Positions 12,254 to 26,673 of a DNA stretch of 64,000 nucleotides are shown here, piece after piece. Position numbers and translations under genes: made by a program. Source of the DNA: Flammulina velutipes (lineage: Eukaryota > Basidiomycota > Agaricomycetes > Agaricales > Physalacriaceae); contig CM022377.1 in assembly GCA_011800155.1 (NCBI GenBank), positions 1,984,001 to 2,048,000 of the forward strand. Direction: 5' to 3'. The notes below the pieces were generated by a model. That model made no database searches. It saw only the letters and a list, made by a program, of their open reading frames with translations, and had not been told where the DNA came from. Every line of letters starts with the position of its first letter. The stretch's first letter is position 1.

Positions 12254-15200
12254 CTATTTATGATTCTCTGCAATCCGCAAGAGCAGGCTCTGGGAGGGGT
12301 TCTCAACAAATATACATCTTGATATTGATAAAACTCACTTTACGACGCTTGTATGCTTCCAACGCCCAAATCTACAACATCGGTGAGTTATCACGGACGT
12401 GAATCTAGTACCGACCGTAACGTACCTCCGAGAATGGTTTAAAGCGGAACGTGAACTGAGTATCCTCTGAGATATTCCCAAGACTTGGGTTGAACGCAAT
12501 GTCAGACCAAGGCTGTATGATGTCGTGAAGGTGACTTACCTGTACTGACGAACAAGCGAAAGCTCTCCGTCAATCTCACGAACAATATTGGCCCATTCTT
12601 CCAGAATACCATCATCCGTGATTTTAGCCGACTCGGCGGTGAATAAGCTCGATATTTCCTGGATCTTAGCGCATGCGAAGCGGCACTTCTGCGGTGGCCA
12701 CTTCTTGACTTGATCTCCCGATGTCCATTTCATTAGATCCGCAATGCATACGTTCCAGGCAGGTTGAAAACGCGAAGGAGAAACCGCGACGAGCTCGAAG
12801 AGATCCTCGACGCGCTCTTCGTAAAGGAGCATAACAACCAGGGCGAAGAGGTTGTCGGGTCGGTGGATGTAGGCAAGATCACCACGAACGGTGTCCTGGT
12901 TGAGCTGCGTTTGGAGAAAACCACGGAGGTAGATGGAAGCCAGATGGGAGGCCTGCGTGCAGTGCGTCTGTCCTTCGAATACCCGATATAGACCGTGAAT
13001 GGCGTTCAATTCCTGGAAAGCGTCGTATATGAACGGTGACCCGCTCTCCAAGAAATGCGCAGTGATTGACCAAGTGACATCGTCTTCAGGACGGGATAGG
13101 ATACAGAATACAAGATTCTTCCCAAGCTGCTGGTTCTGTCGGTGTTGGCTGAGTTTGACCTGGTAGACGCGAGGGTTCTCGTGGAGCCCCAACATAGAAG
13201 GAAGGGGAAGATTCACGAGAAGCGGTCGGTACGCTCGAAAAATAGTCATCAAGGTCTCCATTACACCTTCATCCGTGAACGGATATCTTGAGCGTGCAAG
13301 ACTGAGGAGAGTATCCCTGTATGCCACCCTGTTCTTCAATGACTGGGAGAACGACAAACGACCGGCTCGACTGACTGCATTGACCAGAACCATCAGAGCA
13401 TCGCGAACGATGGAAAGCTGCGGAGAAAATGCAGCATCGCCGGACGACCAGGTTGATGCTGTCCCTTGAAGATACGCCAAAAGTGCTCGTAGAGTCCCGC
13501 TGTCGACATCGTGCAGATTGGTTGATGTTTCCAGACGGGAGCTACTGGCACGCCAAACGAAGTCAGTCATGGCGACGCCCATCTCTGGTGTTGGCCTAGC
13601 CAGAGTCACTGACGTGGCGCTCGAGGGAGCGATGAGGTTGCGCGAGTCGAAGAATCCTGTAGACATGAGGATTTTGACCAACTCCGTCGTGAGCTGGAAA
13701 CTTTCGCAAGCATGGGCCTGGGCGTTGGCAAACTGGCGAATCCAAATCACTGGATGGCTGGTCGTAGAGTCACAAGAAGGTCCCGACGCGATTTCGAAGA
13801 GCCTTTTCGTGACGGCGCTAGGTGGGAAGAGCCCGATGGAGTAGAAAGCCGCTTCCAACTGAGGGTTGTCACTGTTGACATTCCGAACCCACGGCGTCAA
13901 ATCCAAGGTTTCTGGCATGATTGTGATACCGCGAACAGATGATTGGTGCTGCATCTGCACGTAAGACCGAATGGCGACCTCCGTCTGGGCGTCATCTCTT
14001 GGATCCTGCGCAAGGCGTTCTACGATCTCTCGCGAAGTGTCGGCCGCCATCCCTTGTACGTCTTTCAAGACTCCAGAGAAGCTAGCGTCAAGGCCTGCTA
14101 TGGCTTCGATAGTGATAGTCTTCGCGGTTGTGTTGGACGTGGTGGCGTACAACCAGGACATGGCCTCCCCATCCAACTGATCGCCATGTGTATCCACAAA
14201 CTTGGAGTCACACGCTTCCACGTCCCGATAGTCAAACTGACGACCATCCGGGAACAAACGAGGGAAGTATCTCTGAATGAAGTTGAGAAAGTAATGAAGG
14301 GCGTAATTCATACAAGATGTCAAGGGTGTCCTGTATGGGCATTGGGGAGACACGATAGGGAGAAATGTGGCGACGAAGTAGGCCAAGTAGGTGACGCCAA
14401 CGATGGCCGATATGAGGTAGACGACACCCAATTCCAAAGAAATGAGCAGGATGACAAGCCCCACAAAGAAAAGCGCGAGGGAAAGATGCATGAGGAATGG
14501 CAGAGCCACTATCATAGCTGGGACCTTCCAGCGCAACAGACCGACGAAGCGGAAGTGTCGGGTGCGACCACGTTCGCGAGCAGAACCTGAAGTGACAGCG
14601 ATATAGCTGTGCATCCATTGTCGGGCGAGTAGCCCAATGAGTGCTGCGAGCAGGCTGAATGTCAGGCTCACGAACCAGAGGCTCGCGATCCATACTGTGG
14701 ATCTTGGCTGAACGAAGGGAGCTGGCGCAGTGGAAGGGATGTCTTGCGCGGGAGAGCCGTCGGCCATGGCGCGCTGGACTCGGAGCATCTCCGCGAGGAG
14801 GGAAATGGCCACTTCGCTGTTGTCTTTCTGCAAAGACGGAGTAATCTGGACTATGAATGTGGTCAAGACCGCCGAGAAGAGACCCGCCTTTGCAACCAAA
14901 TTCGATGAGCGAATATGGCATGAACATATGAAAGAGGTTACTTACGAAGATGAGCAATCCATCGACGATGTCGCGGTTCTCCTTCAACATGTCTTGGTCG
15001 CACACCGCCGCCTCGTCGAGATACATCCTCCAGAATCGAGACTTAGGGCCTGCTTCGCTGCCTGGGTTATCTCTGGGATAACGACTAGTGTAGTTGAACA
15101 TGTCGTATTCTAGCAGAGGGGTCATGATGAGAAACGAAGTCGTAAATTCATGGCTTGAGACCCACCATAGGCGATACGAGGTTGACCTCCGAAGGTTACA

Positions 15201-15393
15201 TTGGGCGAAGCTGTGGACTTCAAGGGGTCGCTATCCACAACTGTCGTCGACGATCTCCGACTTGAATCTTGGACAGAGGGCGCGGCGTTCTTCTCCAAAT
15301 CCCGAGGCGGTTCCCCGCCAGGTGAATCCTACAGTGCATAGTTAACATGTTAAATCCACGCTATCAAAGAAAAGCAAAACGCACTATACTCAT
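12254..15393 (-). CDS. DUF6535 multi-pass membrane protein
   Basis: Seven exons (15393-15385, 15328-15166, 15109-14946, 14887-12540, 12483-12426, 12371-12339, 12301-12254) give 940 aa in one frame. The DUF6535 domain shows FWRMYLDEAAVCDQDML and DIVDGLLIFAGLFSAVLTTF, then four predicted membrane helices: LLIFAGLFSAVLTTFIVQ, WIASLWFVSLTFSLLAALIG, ALPFLMHLSLALFFVGLVIL and VVYLISAIVGVTYLAYFVATF. The C-terminal ~700 residues are predicted helical and cytosolic. The family is basidiomycete-specific, often amplified near F-box and FunK1 genes, with unknown role. The first coding exon is only 9 nt (M-S-I) before a GTGCGT donor, which makes the exact start less certain than the rest. Confidence 0.85.
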
Positions 15394-16007
15394 GACCAAA
15401 ACGAAAGGAAGGTCAAGAGGTTTCGTGGCGTCGACACAGGCTTCTTATATGCATCTACATCGAAAAAAAGTGATCAACTCCGACTGTGTAAGTGATGGGG
15501 ATAACAATGTTCCAGACATTGAGAAGTTGGCCTCGAGGTGATCCAACGAAGACGAAGGCCATTGTCACGGTGGCGTTGATTCATCGATTAAGGCTTCGAC
15601 CCTGCCACTGTATTCACCGCCACATTATGGTATCTGGGCATCGTGACGATGGCCAGCGTGCATTCATCGATTAAGAATTCGACGTTTGCCATGGCCACTG
15701 TATTCAAGATCTAGATTCAAGGATTAGATATCGTCGCAAATTCAGTTCAAAAGAACTCAGCAGGAATACAGCAATGACTCGCGACTCGTCACCGTGAGTC
15801 AGGCAGCATGTGCGTTAGCTTCCAGCTGTAGTGATGGTGGAACACCAGAAAACCTTCCTCTTCCCCTTCCTTTTGAGCAATTCACACTCCTTCTCGAATT
15901 GGGGTTACAATAATTACACAGCAGCACACGAAAGCGCAACAAAAAAAAAGAGGTAAGTAAGTAAAGAGTAAAGAATAACTAAACAAAAAAAAACCACTGG
16001 CACCACA
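15394..16007. other. Intergenic with a short imperfect direct repeat
   Basis: 614 bp upstream of the DUF6535 start and downstream of the WW-gene stop. Two related segments, 15579-15615 and 15661-15705, share attcatcgattaag, ttcgac and gccactgtattc. The A-rich run near 15940-16000 is probably the 3' end signal region of the WW gene. No coding content. Confidence 0.5.
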
Positions 16008-19000
16008 TCATTGACGTACAGGAATACTGTTACTCCCCGTGGGCCGCCCATTTCTCGTCTCTCTCTCGGGTCGGAATGCTTTACGACTCCCTTTGCCACC
16101 CCGCCTCCTCCGCTTATTTTCTTCAGGTCCATCCATAACATCAATATCATCTCTAGTCCTCTTCACACGCTCCCGCTCCCTCCCATGATCCCGCTCCCTC
16201 GGCTCAGGACTCCTCCCCAAACGATCGAGCAAAGGCACGTCCCGCCTCACTTCCGGTCGGACCTCAGGACGCTCTCGGTCCCACTGACCATTCATTATCG
16301 GCGGCGGAGGCTTGTTCGGGAGGCCGTGCGCGGGAGGAAGGTGTGTTCCCCTGCGTTCACGCTCCCGGTCGTCTGCAGGCGGTGGTGTACGGGGATAGTG
16401 ATCAGGGATGGGCGACGAGGTCCGTTGGCCGTAGCTGGATCGTCGGGGCGTTCGAGGAGTCGGAGGCGTCATAGATCGAGGCGGCGTACGAGCACTGCGG
16501 GTGTAGGGAGATCCACGGCTTACAGGCCAGCGCGACGTTCCTGGCACGTCGGGTGGGTGCATCGCGCTCTCTACTCTGGGAGGTCCATACGACTGCGGAA
16601 AGATCATCAGTCTTGTGCTCTTCACCCAAGGGGAACAACATACCTCGACAGGCGAAAGGCGCGATTTGTCTTCTTCTACACGACGGTACTCATGAGGTGG
16701 CTGAAAGAACGACATCAGTCTCGACTCTTGAAGAAAAAACCAAGATACTTACCTCTCTCACAAACGAGTCCACAGCAGGTGGGGGTCCAAACCTCGACCC
16801 CCTTCTCCCTCTGGAACGATCAGTGTCCGAGGGCGACGTCGGTTCAACAACCATGTCATTACGTTCGCCACCACGACCTCCATCACTCTTCGTCTCCCTT
16901 TCCCGCTCTCTTTGATCAGGCTGTATCGAAATCGGAACGAGAGGAAGGGACGGTGGAACCGGACGTCGAACCCCAATCGGTGTGTTGTTCGTTCCAGACA
17001 TCCGTGCAGGAGCGCGCTACCAAATAGATCAGCCACCGATACATGCGTTGCTCGAAGGGAAAGCGTACGACATAGGACGGTCCTTCGGGTATTGTACGTC
17101 CGTTGACTCGGTGAGCTGAAGGCATAGATGGCGGAGCAGGCGAACGTCTGCCAGAGGACTGCATAGCGCGTGGACCTCTGGGTAAATCGCTGGGTGCGCT
17201 CGCCGGTCCGTTTTGGTCATCGGTGAGTTCAGCCCTCCCTCTATCACCCCGACGAGAGTCCCTCCTTGGGCCGGAAGGAATACTTGGGTCAGCCGAAGCT
17301 GGCACATCCGATAGCGTGGTGCTGGGCAAGTCTGGGGAAGGATCACGATGCCTTCCGAGACGAGCTTGTACATGGGCCTGTTGGAAGCGCAAGGATTGAG
17401 AAGGAAGAGGATCACGTTTGGAACGGTGGACACTGTTGGATGTTGGCAGGTCTATAAATCATGCACGTCAGACAGAGGCCATATCCGACGTGCGCAGGGA
17501 ACATACGCGAATCGGAAGATTGCGAGAAGAATGCTTCGTTGATCTCGAGGGAAGGCGGTGGTGCCTCTGGCTCGGGAGCGCCAAGTGCGCTGAGCGGCTC
17601 AGCAACCAGATCTGGTTGTGGCCCGAACCTTGACCGTCGCCTGGTAGCAGATGACGCCGACGTGGGATTGTCCTCGGGCGGTGCTTCGCGTTCAGTTGAC
17701 CTAGGTCCTGTAAAGAAAAAGGAGGAGGGAATTATGAATATAGGTCGCGGGGTTACAGGATAATGAAGGAGAAACAAGTCCAAGGGAGCGTCGTCGTGTC
17801 GGCAACAGAAGAGGATATACAAGGCCAAGGGGAGCATACAACGTCTAGACACCTGACATAGGCGCTACATGCAGAGGAAGCGCGAACGGTGGGGAATGGG
17901 AGGAGGCGGATAAACGTACTGGGTGGATGTTGACGAGGTGAAGGAGATTCTCGATCGCGACGGCCTCCTCTTCGGTTAGCATCACTGCCGCGGTTCGTAT
18001 TCCTATCACGGTCCAGAGAGGTGGATCTCAGTGGCAAATGCTCCGGATGGTACGTAGAAGATTGACGTGGAAGCTGCTTGCGAGACACTTGAGGGGAGGG
18101 CGGTGGTGGTTCATCTAGATAGCGACGAGGCGGAGGCGTGATACTACGAGGCTCAACACGGCCACCATTTCTGTCATAGTTAGCAGGACCTTGTCTCGAA
18201 CCCCGAGGCTGAGGCGGTGCAGGACGAACGTCGCCACGATTGCGACGTGGAGGCGGAGACGGTGAGCGCGCCCTAGTGCGAGCAGGAGGTCCATCGCCGG
18301 GAGTCCATGAGTCAGCAATCACGTAGGGGCGTTTTGAAGAGCGCGGCGGACCCGGAGGCGGCGCCCCAGAACCAGGGCGGTAATGCCTATCGTCGTATGT
18401 CAGGGCCTCCGGTGCCGTCTACGTGAATGTAGATCAGTAAAGAACTGTGCAAAAGAAGGTAAAACATACCGGTCGATCCCATTGAGTTACGCGCGTTCGC
18501 GTGTTGTAAAAGTAGGTGCCCTTCTGAGAACTAGATTCACAGGGAATCCAATCCGGCGGCAGGGGAGGTTCTTCGGAAGAAAGAGCGATTCTGCCTGAAG
18601 AAGAATTACCTGAAGACGATTTTGTTTTGTTGGCGGCCGCTGCAGCTGCTGCAGCTCTGGTAGACATGGCCGTCGCAGAGGTTAGATTTGGGTGAGAGGA
18701 AGGAACACGGAAATCTCTTGGGACTGGGACCGTCTGTGGTTTAGGGGGCAGCCCGTGAATGCCTTTTGGGACTGAAGGTGAGGTCGACATGCCGTTTCTG
18801 AACGAGTTGGAAGAGTTATCGCGAGTGGGAGTATGCTGGCGCCTAGCTGAGGCGGTGGAAGGCGATTGTGGCGTTCTTGGCCTGTCTTGGTCTGCTGCAG
18901 TGCGCGGTGCGTCGTCGTGCGCATAGAGGTCCGATGTCGAGGGGTCTAGGTTTGAGCCGTGATGATAGTAGTCGGGGGCATCGTCGTCTGGACCAAGAGA

Positions 19001-19111
19001 GACGACGTCGTCGCCATCGTTAGCAGGGTCGTCTTCGTCTCCGACGTGCATAGACGCTCTTCTAGCGTGCTGCTCCTCGTCAATTTCCCAGTCGAGTATT
19101 TCTTCGTCCAT
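16008..19111 (-). CDS. WW-domain protein with long Arg/Pro/Ser-rich disordered tail
   Basis: Start MDEEILDWEIDEE at 19111. The acidic N-terminus is followed by a Ser/Thr/Pro region, a poly-Ala run, and one WW domain (LPPDWIPCESSSQKGTYFYN, then TRTRVTQWDRP) with both signature Trp and the YFYN core. After an intron at RP|TAPEAL the rest is disordered and rich in RSPSPPP, RRDSRRGDR and REREHGRER-type runs, typical of nuclear RNA-processing or transcription-coupled factors. WW domains bind Pro-rich ligands, so a scaffold in mRNA processing is a reasonable inference, not a demonstration. About seven exons; one intron (around 17720-17938) is long for this genome, about 220 bp. Ends ...SNSIPVRQ. 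Shares a 165-bp bidirectional promoter with UNC-50. Confidence 0.82.
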
Positions 19112-19276
19112 GCTGGCGACAACGACGACGATGAGGGCGGGAGAAAGAAGGGTAAAGACGACGAAGTGGCGGTGACAAAGGGAATTGAAGGTCCGCTGAT
19201 GCAGTTGCGCGACATTGAAACTCCGACTAAAACGACCTTTACACTGGCTCACCGTCGTCGCGCATACGACGCCGAC
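19112..19276. promoter_or_regulatory. 165-bp bidirectional promoter of WW gene and UNC-50
   Basis: Only 165 bp separate the two divergent start codons, so core promoters and 5' leaders of both genes must overlap here. Confidence 0.6.
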
Positions 19277-20369
19277 ATGGATCTGCCTCAATTCAGCGGC
19301 GGCCCGGGAGGCGGCCGGGCAGCGAGCTCGCTGTCGCACCGCGTTCCCATAATATTCCGGCGTCTGCATCGGTTTCAGCAGATGGTTAGCACACCAACGC
19401 TTGCATTGAACTTGGCTGAGGTGTCCTCTAGGACTTTGAGCTGGCGGCCTGGCAGCTAACGTATCTCTGTCTGGCTCCCAAGCGAGTGTGAGTGCATTCC
19501 TTGCTGTTGCAGCGCGTATTGACGTGGACATCCAGCTACCGAAATGTCTACTTTCACAAGCGTGCGTTTCCCGTCTTGCGCTTGCCAGTTGGTCCTCACG
19601 AATCGCAGAAACGAAAAATACGTGGGCAAGGGACGACCCCGCTATTCTGGTCCTCATATGCGCCTGCTTATGTGGTGCGTCTTTCCAAATGCCGGTGGCT
19701 ATTGGCTCACAGTGTTCCAGTGTCTGCCGTGGCCTGGTCTGTGGTGTACTCTTACAGCGTGTTCGAGGCGCTCCGGCTGGCTGTGTTTATGATTGTTCGT
19801 GATTATCTACTGACAGGCATAGTAATCGCTACCATACTATGGTACGCACCGTTTGTATTCATGACTATCCACTGACACCAGCCAGGTTTACCTCGAATCG
19901 CCTGCTGTTATCGCCTCCATCACACTCGACCCCCGCGGATTCCACAGTCGAATGGGCCTATGCTTTCGATGTTCACACCAATGCCTTCTTCCCGCTCTAC
20001 CTTGCCCTGTATCTGGCCCAGCTCTTCCTCCTCCCCGTCGTGCTCAAGGATAACTGGGTATGTCTGTGGGTAGGCAACACTCTGTATCTCGCTGCGTGCG
20101 TAGCCTTTCTGCTTCGCCGTCACCCTATCTAATACTTTCTCTCTTAGATTTGCACAGTACACGTATGGGATATATCTAGGTCTCAGTGGCAAGTCCTGTC
20201 TCCTGCCTGCTCTTGCCGTTGTCTGATACAACCCATCGCAGCTCTTCCGTTCCTAGTACGCGCCGAGTTGCTGCTGTCGCCATTATTGCCACTATTTACC
20301 GCGTACATTATATCATTACTGGGCTTCAACATCGCAAAGCACGTCCTGCCCGCCTACTTTGGCTCGTAG
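19277..20369 (+). CDS. UNC-50 family Golgi membrane protein (yeast Gmh1 homologue)
   Basis: Start MDLPQFSGGPGGGRAASSLS. Spliced sequence gives FRRLHRFQQMDFELAAWQLT, YRNVYFHKQTKNTWARDDPA, VEWAYAFDVHTNAFFPLYL, LWVGNTLYLAA and SALPFLVRAELLLSP, matching UNC-50 along its length; the C-terminus is KHVLPAYFGS. Several membrane helices follow the WARDDPA motif. UNC-50/Gmh1 proteins sit in Golgi membranes and act in trafficking (Arf-GEF recruitment in yeast, receptor assembly in animals). Eight exons. The last intron (20189-20241) has a GC donor (GCAAGT) rather than GT, required to join GLS to ALPFL in frame. It precedes calcineurin A on the same strand by 180 bp. Confidence 0.93.
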
Positions 20370-20549
20370 CTATTAAATTATACACAAAATGTAAAAAAAG
20401 CACAGACTCGCCAGACTTGTCAGCTGCACAGCTTTTGGTCATGCATGCCCTTGCCCTCTTGCCATCATCGCGCATAGGTTCGTAGCTGTTGTCCACGACG
20501 ACCACGCCCTTTTTCTCAAACCTGAACGACCTTGACGACGAACGCAACG

Positions 20550-22960
<2,411 letters not shown>

Positions 22961-24088
22961 GGAAGTGGTATGGTATGGTATGGAATGCTGGCTGGTTGTT
23001 TGTTTTTTTTGTGAATAGTTCAGTTTTACATTTCGTGCATCATGTATATTTTATGTGGATTTTGTGCATTTTTGAATCCTTTGCTCGATGCTTAGATTTT
23101 GGGGCTTTGAAGGGTAAGCTATGTGGACTATCCTATGTGCTACCAGCTCGTTGTGTAATTATCCTGCCTGCTGCCTGATGCCTACAGACATGTATTGTGT
23201 ATTATGAGGTTTGCAAATAATGTTTTGGCTTGTTTCTCAACCAGTATGGTAGATTTAATGTTCTGCTTGTAAGACTACTGTCTGAGGTAGTTTGAGCACT
23301 CTCAACCTTCAACCCTCTCCGTCGAGGTAAGAGAGAAGAGAGAAAACCTCCATCAACCTCCATCAGTACAGGTACCCCGGTCACATTTCGGAAATCTCCA
23401 TGATTTCTGCAAGTAGCTGTAGAATAGAATTGCACCCGAAAATGATCAGCGGGGGACGGGGTTTAGAGCATGTATGTTGGGACCTTCGAGAGATAAAAGC
23501 CTCATGAAGATGAGGTGGGTTGTAGGAAAACCTTCCCCCAATGAGCTATATACAGATATTCATTCTCACTCACCTTGAACTGATCCTCCGGATTTTGACT
23601 CTGGTGGTGCAATGGGTTTGGCCTGGGAATGTCTTGGAAGATGCCTGGAGGATGGTGGAGGGTGTTCAGAGAGAGGATGTGGGTCAGGATGGTGTGCTTC
23701 TTGCTCAGTACACTGAGTGAGCTTTTCAATTATTTGCATTTATCTAGTTTTAACATGTATTACTTACTGTAGACTTCGAGCTCGACTTCGTCAGCTTACG
23801 GAGGATTGTAATGAGTGCCGCTATGTTGGCGGATATATTTTCATTCCTGCGAACATTGTGCTCTGGAAGCGCGCGTTTGCGTGTCGGACGGACGCGCGGG
23901 AGCTCGTTAGCATGGTCAGAATGTGTGTGAGTACCAAGTGGTTCAGTTGCAGGTGCATACATATTCATTGAACGATGCAGGGTGTTTCAAAACAGGAGGG
24001 TGTTTAGTGAAGATGAGAGCAATGAATTTCTTGACGTGAAAGGTAGTAAGATCGTATTAGATGGATGAGAATAGTGAGAATGCAATAG
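22961..24088. other. 1.1-kb intergenic between convergent genes
   Basis: Lies between the convergent stops of calcineurin A and SPC25. AT-richer than the neighbouring genes. Short frames are incoherent; no tRNA, repeat or transposon remnant recognised. Both 3' UTRs must be here. Confidence 0.4.
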
Positions 24089-24985
24089 CTATGGGTTTAC
24101 CAACTTTACGAAGGCCTGACGCATCTGCATGATAAATAGATATATGTCCTTGGACTCACTGAGCGCGTCGACTAGGACGGGGAGAGTTGGTATAGGCGGC
24201 GAGGACGTTAACACTGTGTCACGGATATTAGGATCTGAGAAAATGACAACAGCGATATCACCTTTATAGCTCGGTCCGTTAACGTCCATGATGAAGGTGA
24301 ATTCACGTTCAGGCCTTGAGGGATCGATACACCAAAGTAGAACGAGGAGCTGGTTGGACGGGAGGCCTTGGATGACACACGCGAGCGCCCTTTCAAGAAT
24401 TTCTATCTCGGGCGTGACGGAGGCGGCATGCGATAGTAGAGTATCCCGATCTCGTTCTCGGTCTACAGACTCGGTGAGCATCCAAGCATAATTTACGACG
24501 GATGCGAAATACTCACCCCGTTCGAGATTCTCAGCGATCGCGCGGTACTGCTCGATTTCGCTATCGATAGCTGCTACCTTGTCTTTTAGCGACGCGAGTT
24601 CCCGTTTGAACTTGGCGACGGAGACTTCGGCCTCTTTACGCTCTTCCGCTTCCTTTGATAGTTCTATCTTGGGTTAGATCATGAACCGTCAACTAGAAGG
24701 AATGGTAAGCACACCTTCGGCAAGCTCAAGCTCCTTCACTTTACACTGGTTCGTTTCCGCGTCTATAGCTTTTGAGTTTTCAGCGATGCGCTTCTTCTCG
24801 GCTGCATAGGCGGCGCGAGCGTCAATCTCCTCGTTGATAAATTGGTTCTTGTAGGCCACTACGTTCTGCAAGAATGCGCGCGAATTCGACTTGTATTGGT
24901 TGAGCCGCAGGTCGATAACGGGATTATCAGAGTTTATGATAGCCGTTAGGTCGATCTTCTGCTGTCGATGAGATTTGGGTGGCAT
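24089..24985 (-). CDS. SPC25: Kinetochore protein Spc25 (Ndc80 complex subunit)
   Basis: Three exons (24985-24715, 24663-24517, 24462-24089) give 263 aa. The N-terminal two thirds is a long charged coiled coil (for example EEIDARAAYAAEKKRIAENS and LSKEAEERKEAEVSVAKFKR). The C-terminal globular part, REFTFIMDVNGPSYK, then VLVDALSESKDIYLFIMQMR and QAF, matches the RWD-like Spc25 head. In the Ndc80 complex it pairs with Spc24 at the inner-kinetochore end and links microtubules to the KMN network. The ATG at 24985 is only 83 bp from the stop of HIS5 (25069), so the promoter is squeezed into that gap or the HIS5 3' end. Identification rests on length, coiled coil plus C-terminal pattern. Confidence 0.82.
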
Positions 24986-25068
24986 GGGAAGAGGACAAGA
25001 CACGAACGGTCACATCAGGTGACGGAAAGTAACACCACTTCAGGAATCAACATAAGTTATTCAATAAC

Positions 25069-26391
25069 TTACAGTACTTCTAATACACTCTTCAACTTCG
25101 CGGCAACGACTTCATGCTCGTCCTCGCTCCCTATCGTAATTCTCAAACACCCTTCACATCCCAACTCACTTCCTCTATATCTCACCACCACACCATTCTC
25201 CTCCGCCAAAGCCTTGTACACCCTCTGCGCCCTCCCGCTATCCGGTTTCCCACTCCCATCTTTCGCCAAGACGGGAATCATGAGAAAGTTTGCCTCGTTC
25301 CCGCCGATGGCCCCGCCAAGGTCGGGAAAGGTCGATAGGACCTGCAAGAGCTTCGTCCGAGACGAGTTGAGCGTAGCCACCTTCTCTCGCATGCACGCAA
25401 TGGATGCGGCAGAGAACGCGGAGAACGCCAGGTCGGCAGTGGGACTGGCGATGTTGTACGGTGCTTTCGTGTTGAAGAGTATTTGGATGAGGGGTGGTTG
25501 CGCAAATGCCATCCCAAGCCTGGAAGAAAAAAGTTAAGTGGTTGAGAAGGAGGAAGAGGGAGGGCAAAAGAGCTTACCGGATACCCGCAAGACCGAATGC
25601 TTTGCTCACCGTCTGCATGACACAGAGGTTGGCGTAGTCCTTGATCAAAGAGACAGCGGTAGCGCCGTCCGAGGCAAAGTCAATATAGGCCTCGTCGACG
25701 ACAACAATACCCTTGTAGTTGGGGTACTCGAGAAGGGACTTGATAGCCTCAAGAGGGATCGTAGTTCCCGTGGGGTTTCCCGGGGAACATATAAAGACCA
25801 ACTTTATCGTCGGGTCTGCATCGACGGCTTTCTTCACCTACAGGATCAATATCCCGCATCAGCAACGTTTCCCGTAAATTGAACAACGAGCCTCACCTCG
25901 TCCACTCTAAGACTAAACCGACCACTCAACCCACCCTCCCCATCCCGTCCAGATATCTCCAACGGAACTTTCACAACACCCACATCGTTGACCTGCGCGC
26001 ATACCGAGTACATCCCATACGTCGGAGGCGTAATCAATATCTTCTCCTCCCCCGGCTTCACGCACACGCGAATGAGCAAATCAGTAATCTCATCCGAGCC
26101 CACGCCCAGCGCGATATGGTCGACCCCAGGAAGGTCGCGCAGAGCCACGATGCGCTCTTTGATATGGTCGTTTGAGGGGTCGGGGTATCGGTTTAGTTGG
26201 CCAATGCTTGTGTCCTCTATAGATGGCCCCAGAGCATTTTCGTTGGCGTCTAGTAGTATTCCGTCCTTGTAATCATCTCGAGCGCATCTATACGGATGAA
26301 GGGAAAGAATGTTGGGCCGGATGACTTTCTCTATGTCGAAGTGGCTGGGACGTGTTGGAACAGATGAAGGAGCCAGGCCGAGGATAGTCAT
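25069..26391 (-). CDS. HIS5: Histidinol-phosphate aminotransferase
   Basis: Three exons (26391-25897, 25837-25578, 25519-25069) give 401 aa. A PLP-dependent class-I/II aminotransferase of the HisC/HIS5 family: LHPYRCARDDYKDGILLDAN, ENALGP, RYPDP, SPGNPTGTTIP, VVVDEAYIDFAS, and SKAFGLAGIRLGMAFA containing the PLP-binding Lys. It converts imidazole-acetol phosphate and glutamate to histidinol phosphate in histidine biosynthesis, in the cytosol. Start at the ATG beginning MTILGLAPSS; an upstream in-frame extension to 26430 exists but is not conserved-looking. No sign of damage. Confidence 0.96.
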
Positions 26392-26673
26392 GGTGGTCAG
26401 AAAGTGAGTCGTAAAGTGCGATCGAGTCAAAGATAATTATTGTGCCGCCGGCAGGCATATCGTGGCGCATTAATGTTGCCATTGAGCCTGGTTATCAAGG
26501 TTTCAGCAAGACTCGCCATGTCCCTGGGTTTAGTTAAACGACCGCCTTCATATTACGCACGTTCAAATCGGTTTTCCACGACATCATCCATTCGCCATTA
26601 CCCAAAGTTATGTAACAAAAAAGGTATAGTGAGTGTCCATGCCACAGCCGCCATTAAACAATACTCGGATGCC

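Noticed and set aside
13943..14590. Plus-strand 215-residue frame
   Set aside because: Antisense shadow of the DUF6535 coding exon, without family features.
15579..15705. Two related 40-bp segments as a transposon end
   Set aside because: Imperfect, short and without inverted ends or coding sequence; treated as a local duplication.
18959..19459. Long plus-strand frame across the WW-gene 5' end
   Set aside because: Antisense to the acidic N-terminus of the WW gene; only its last part is real, as UNC-50 exon 1.
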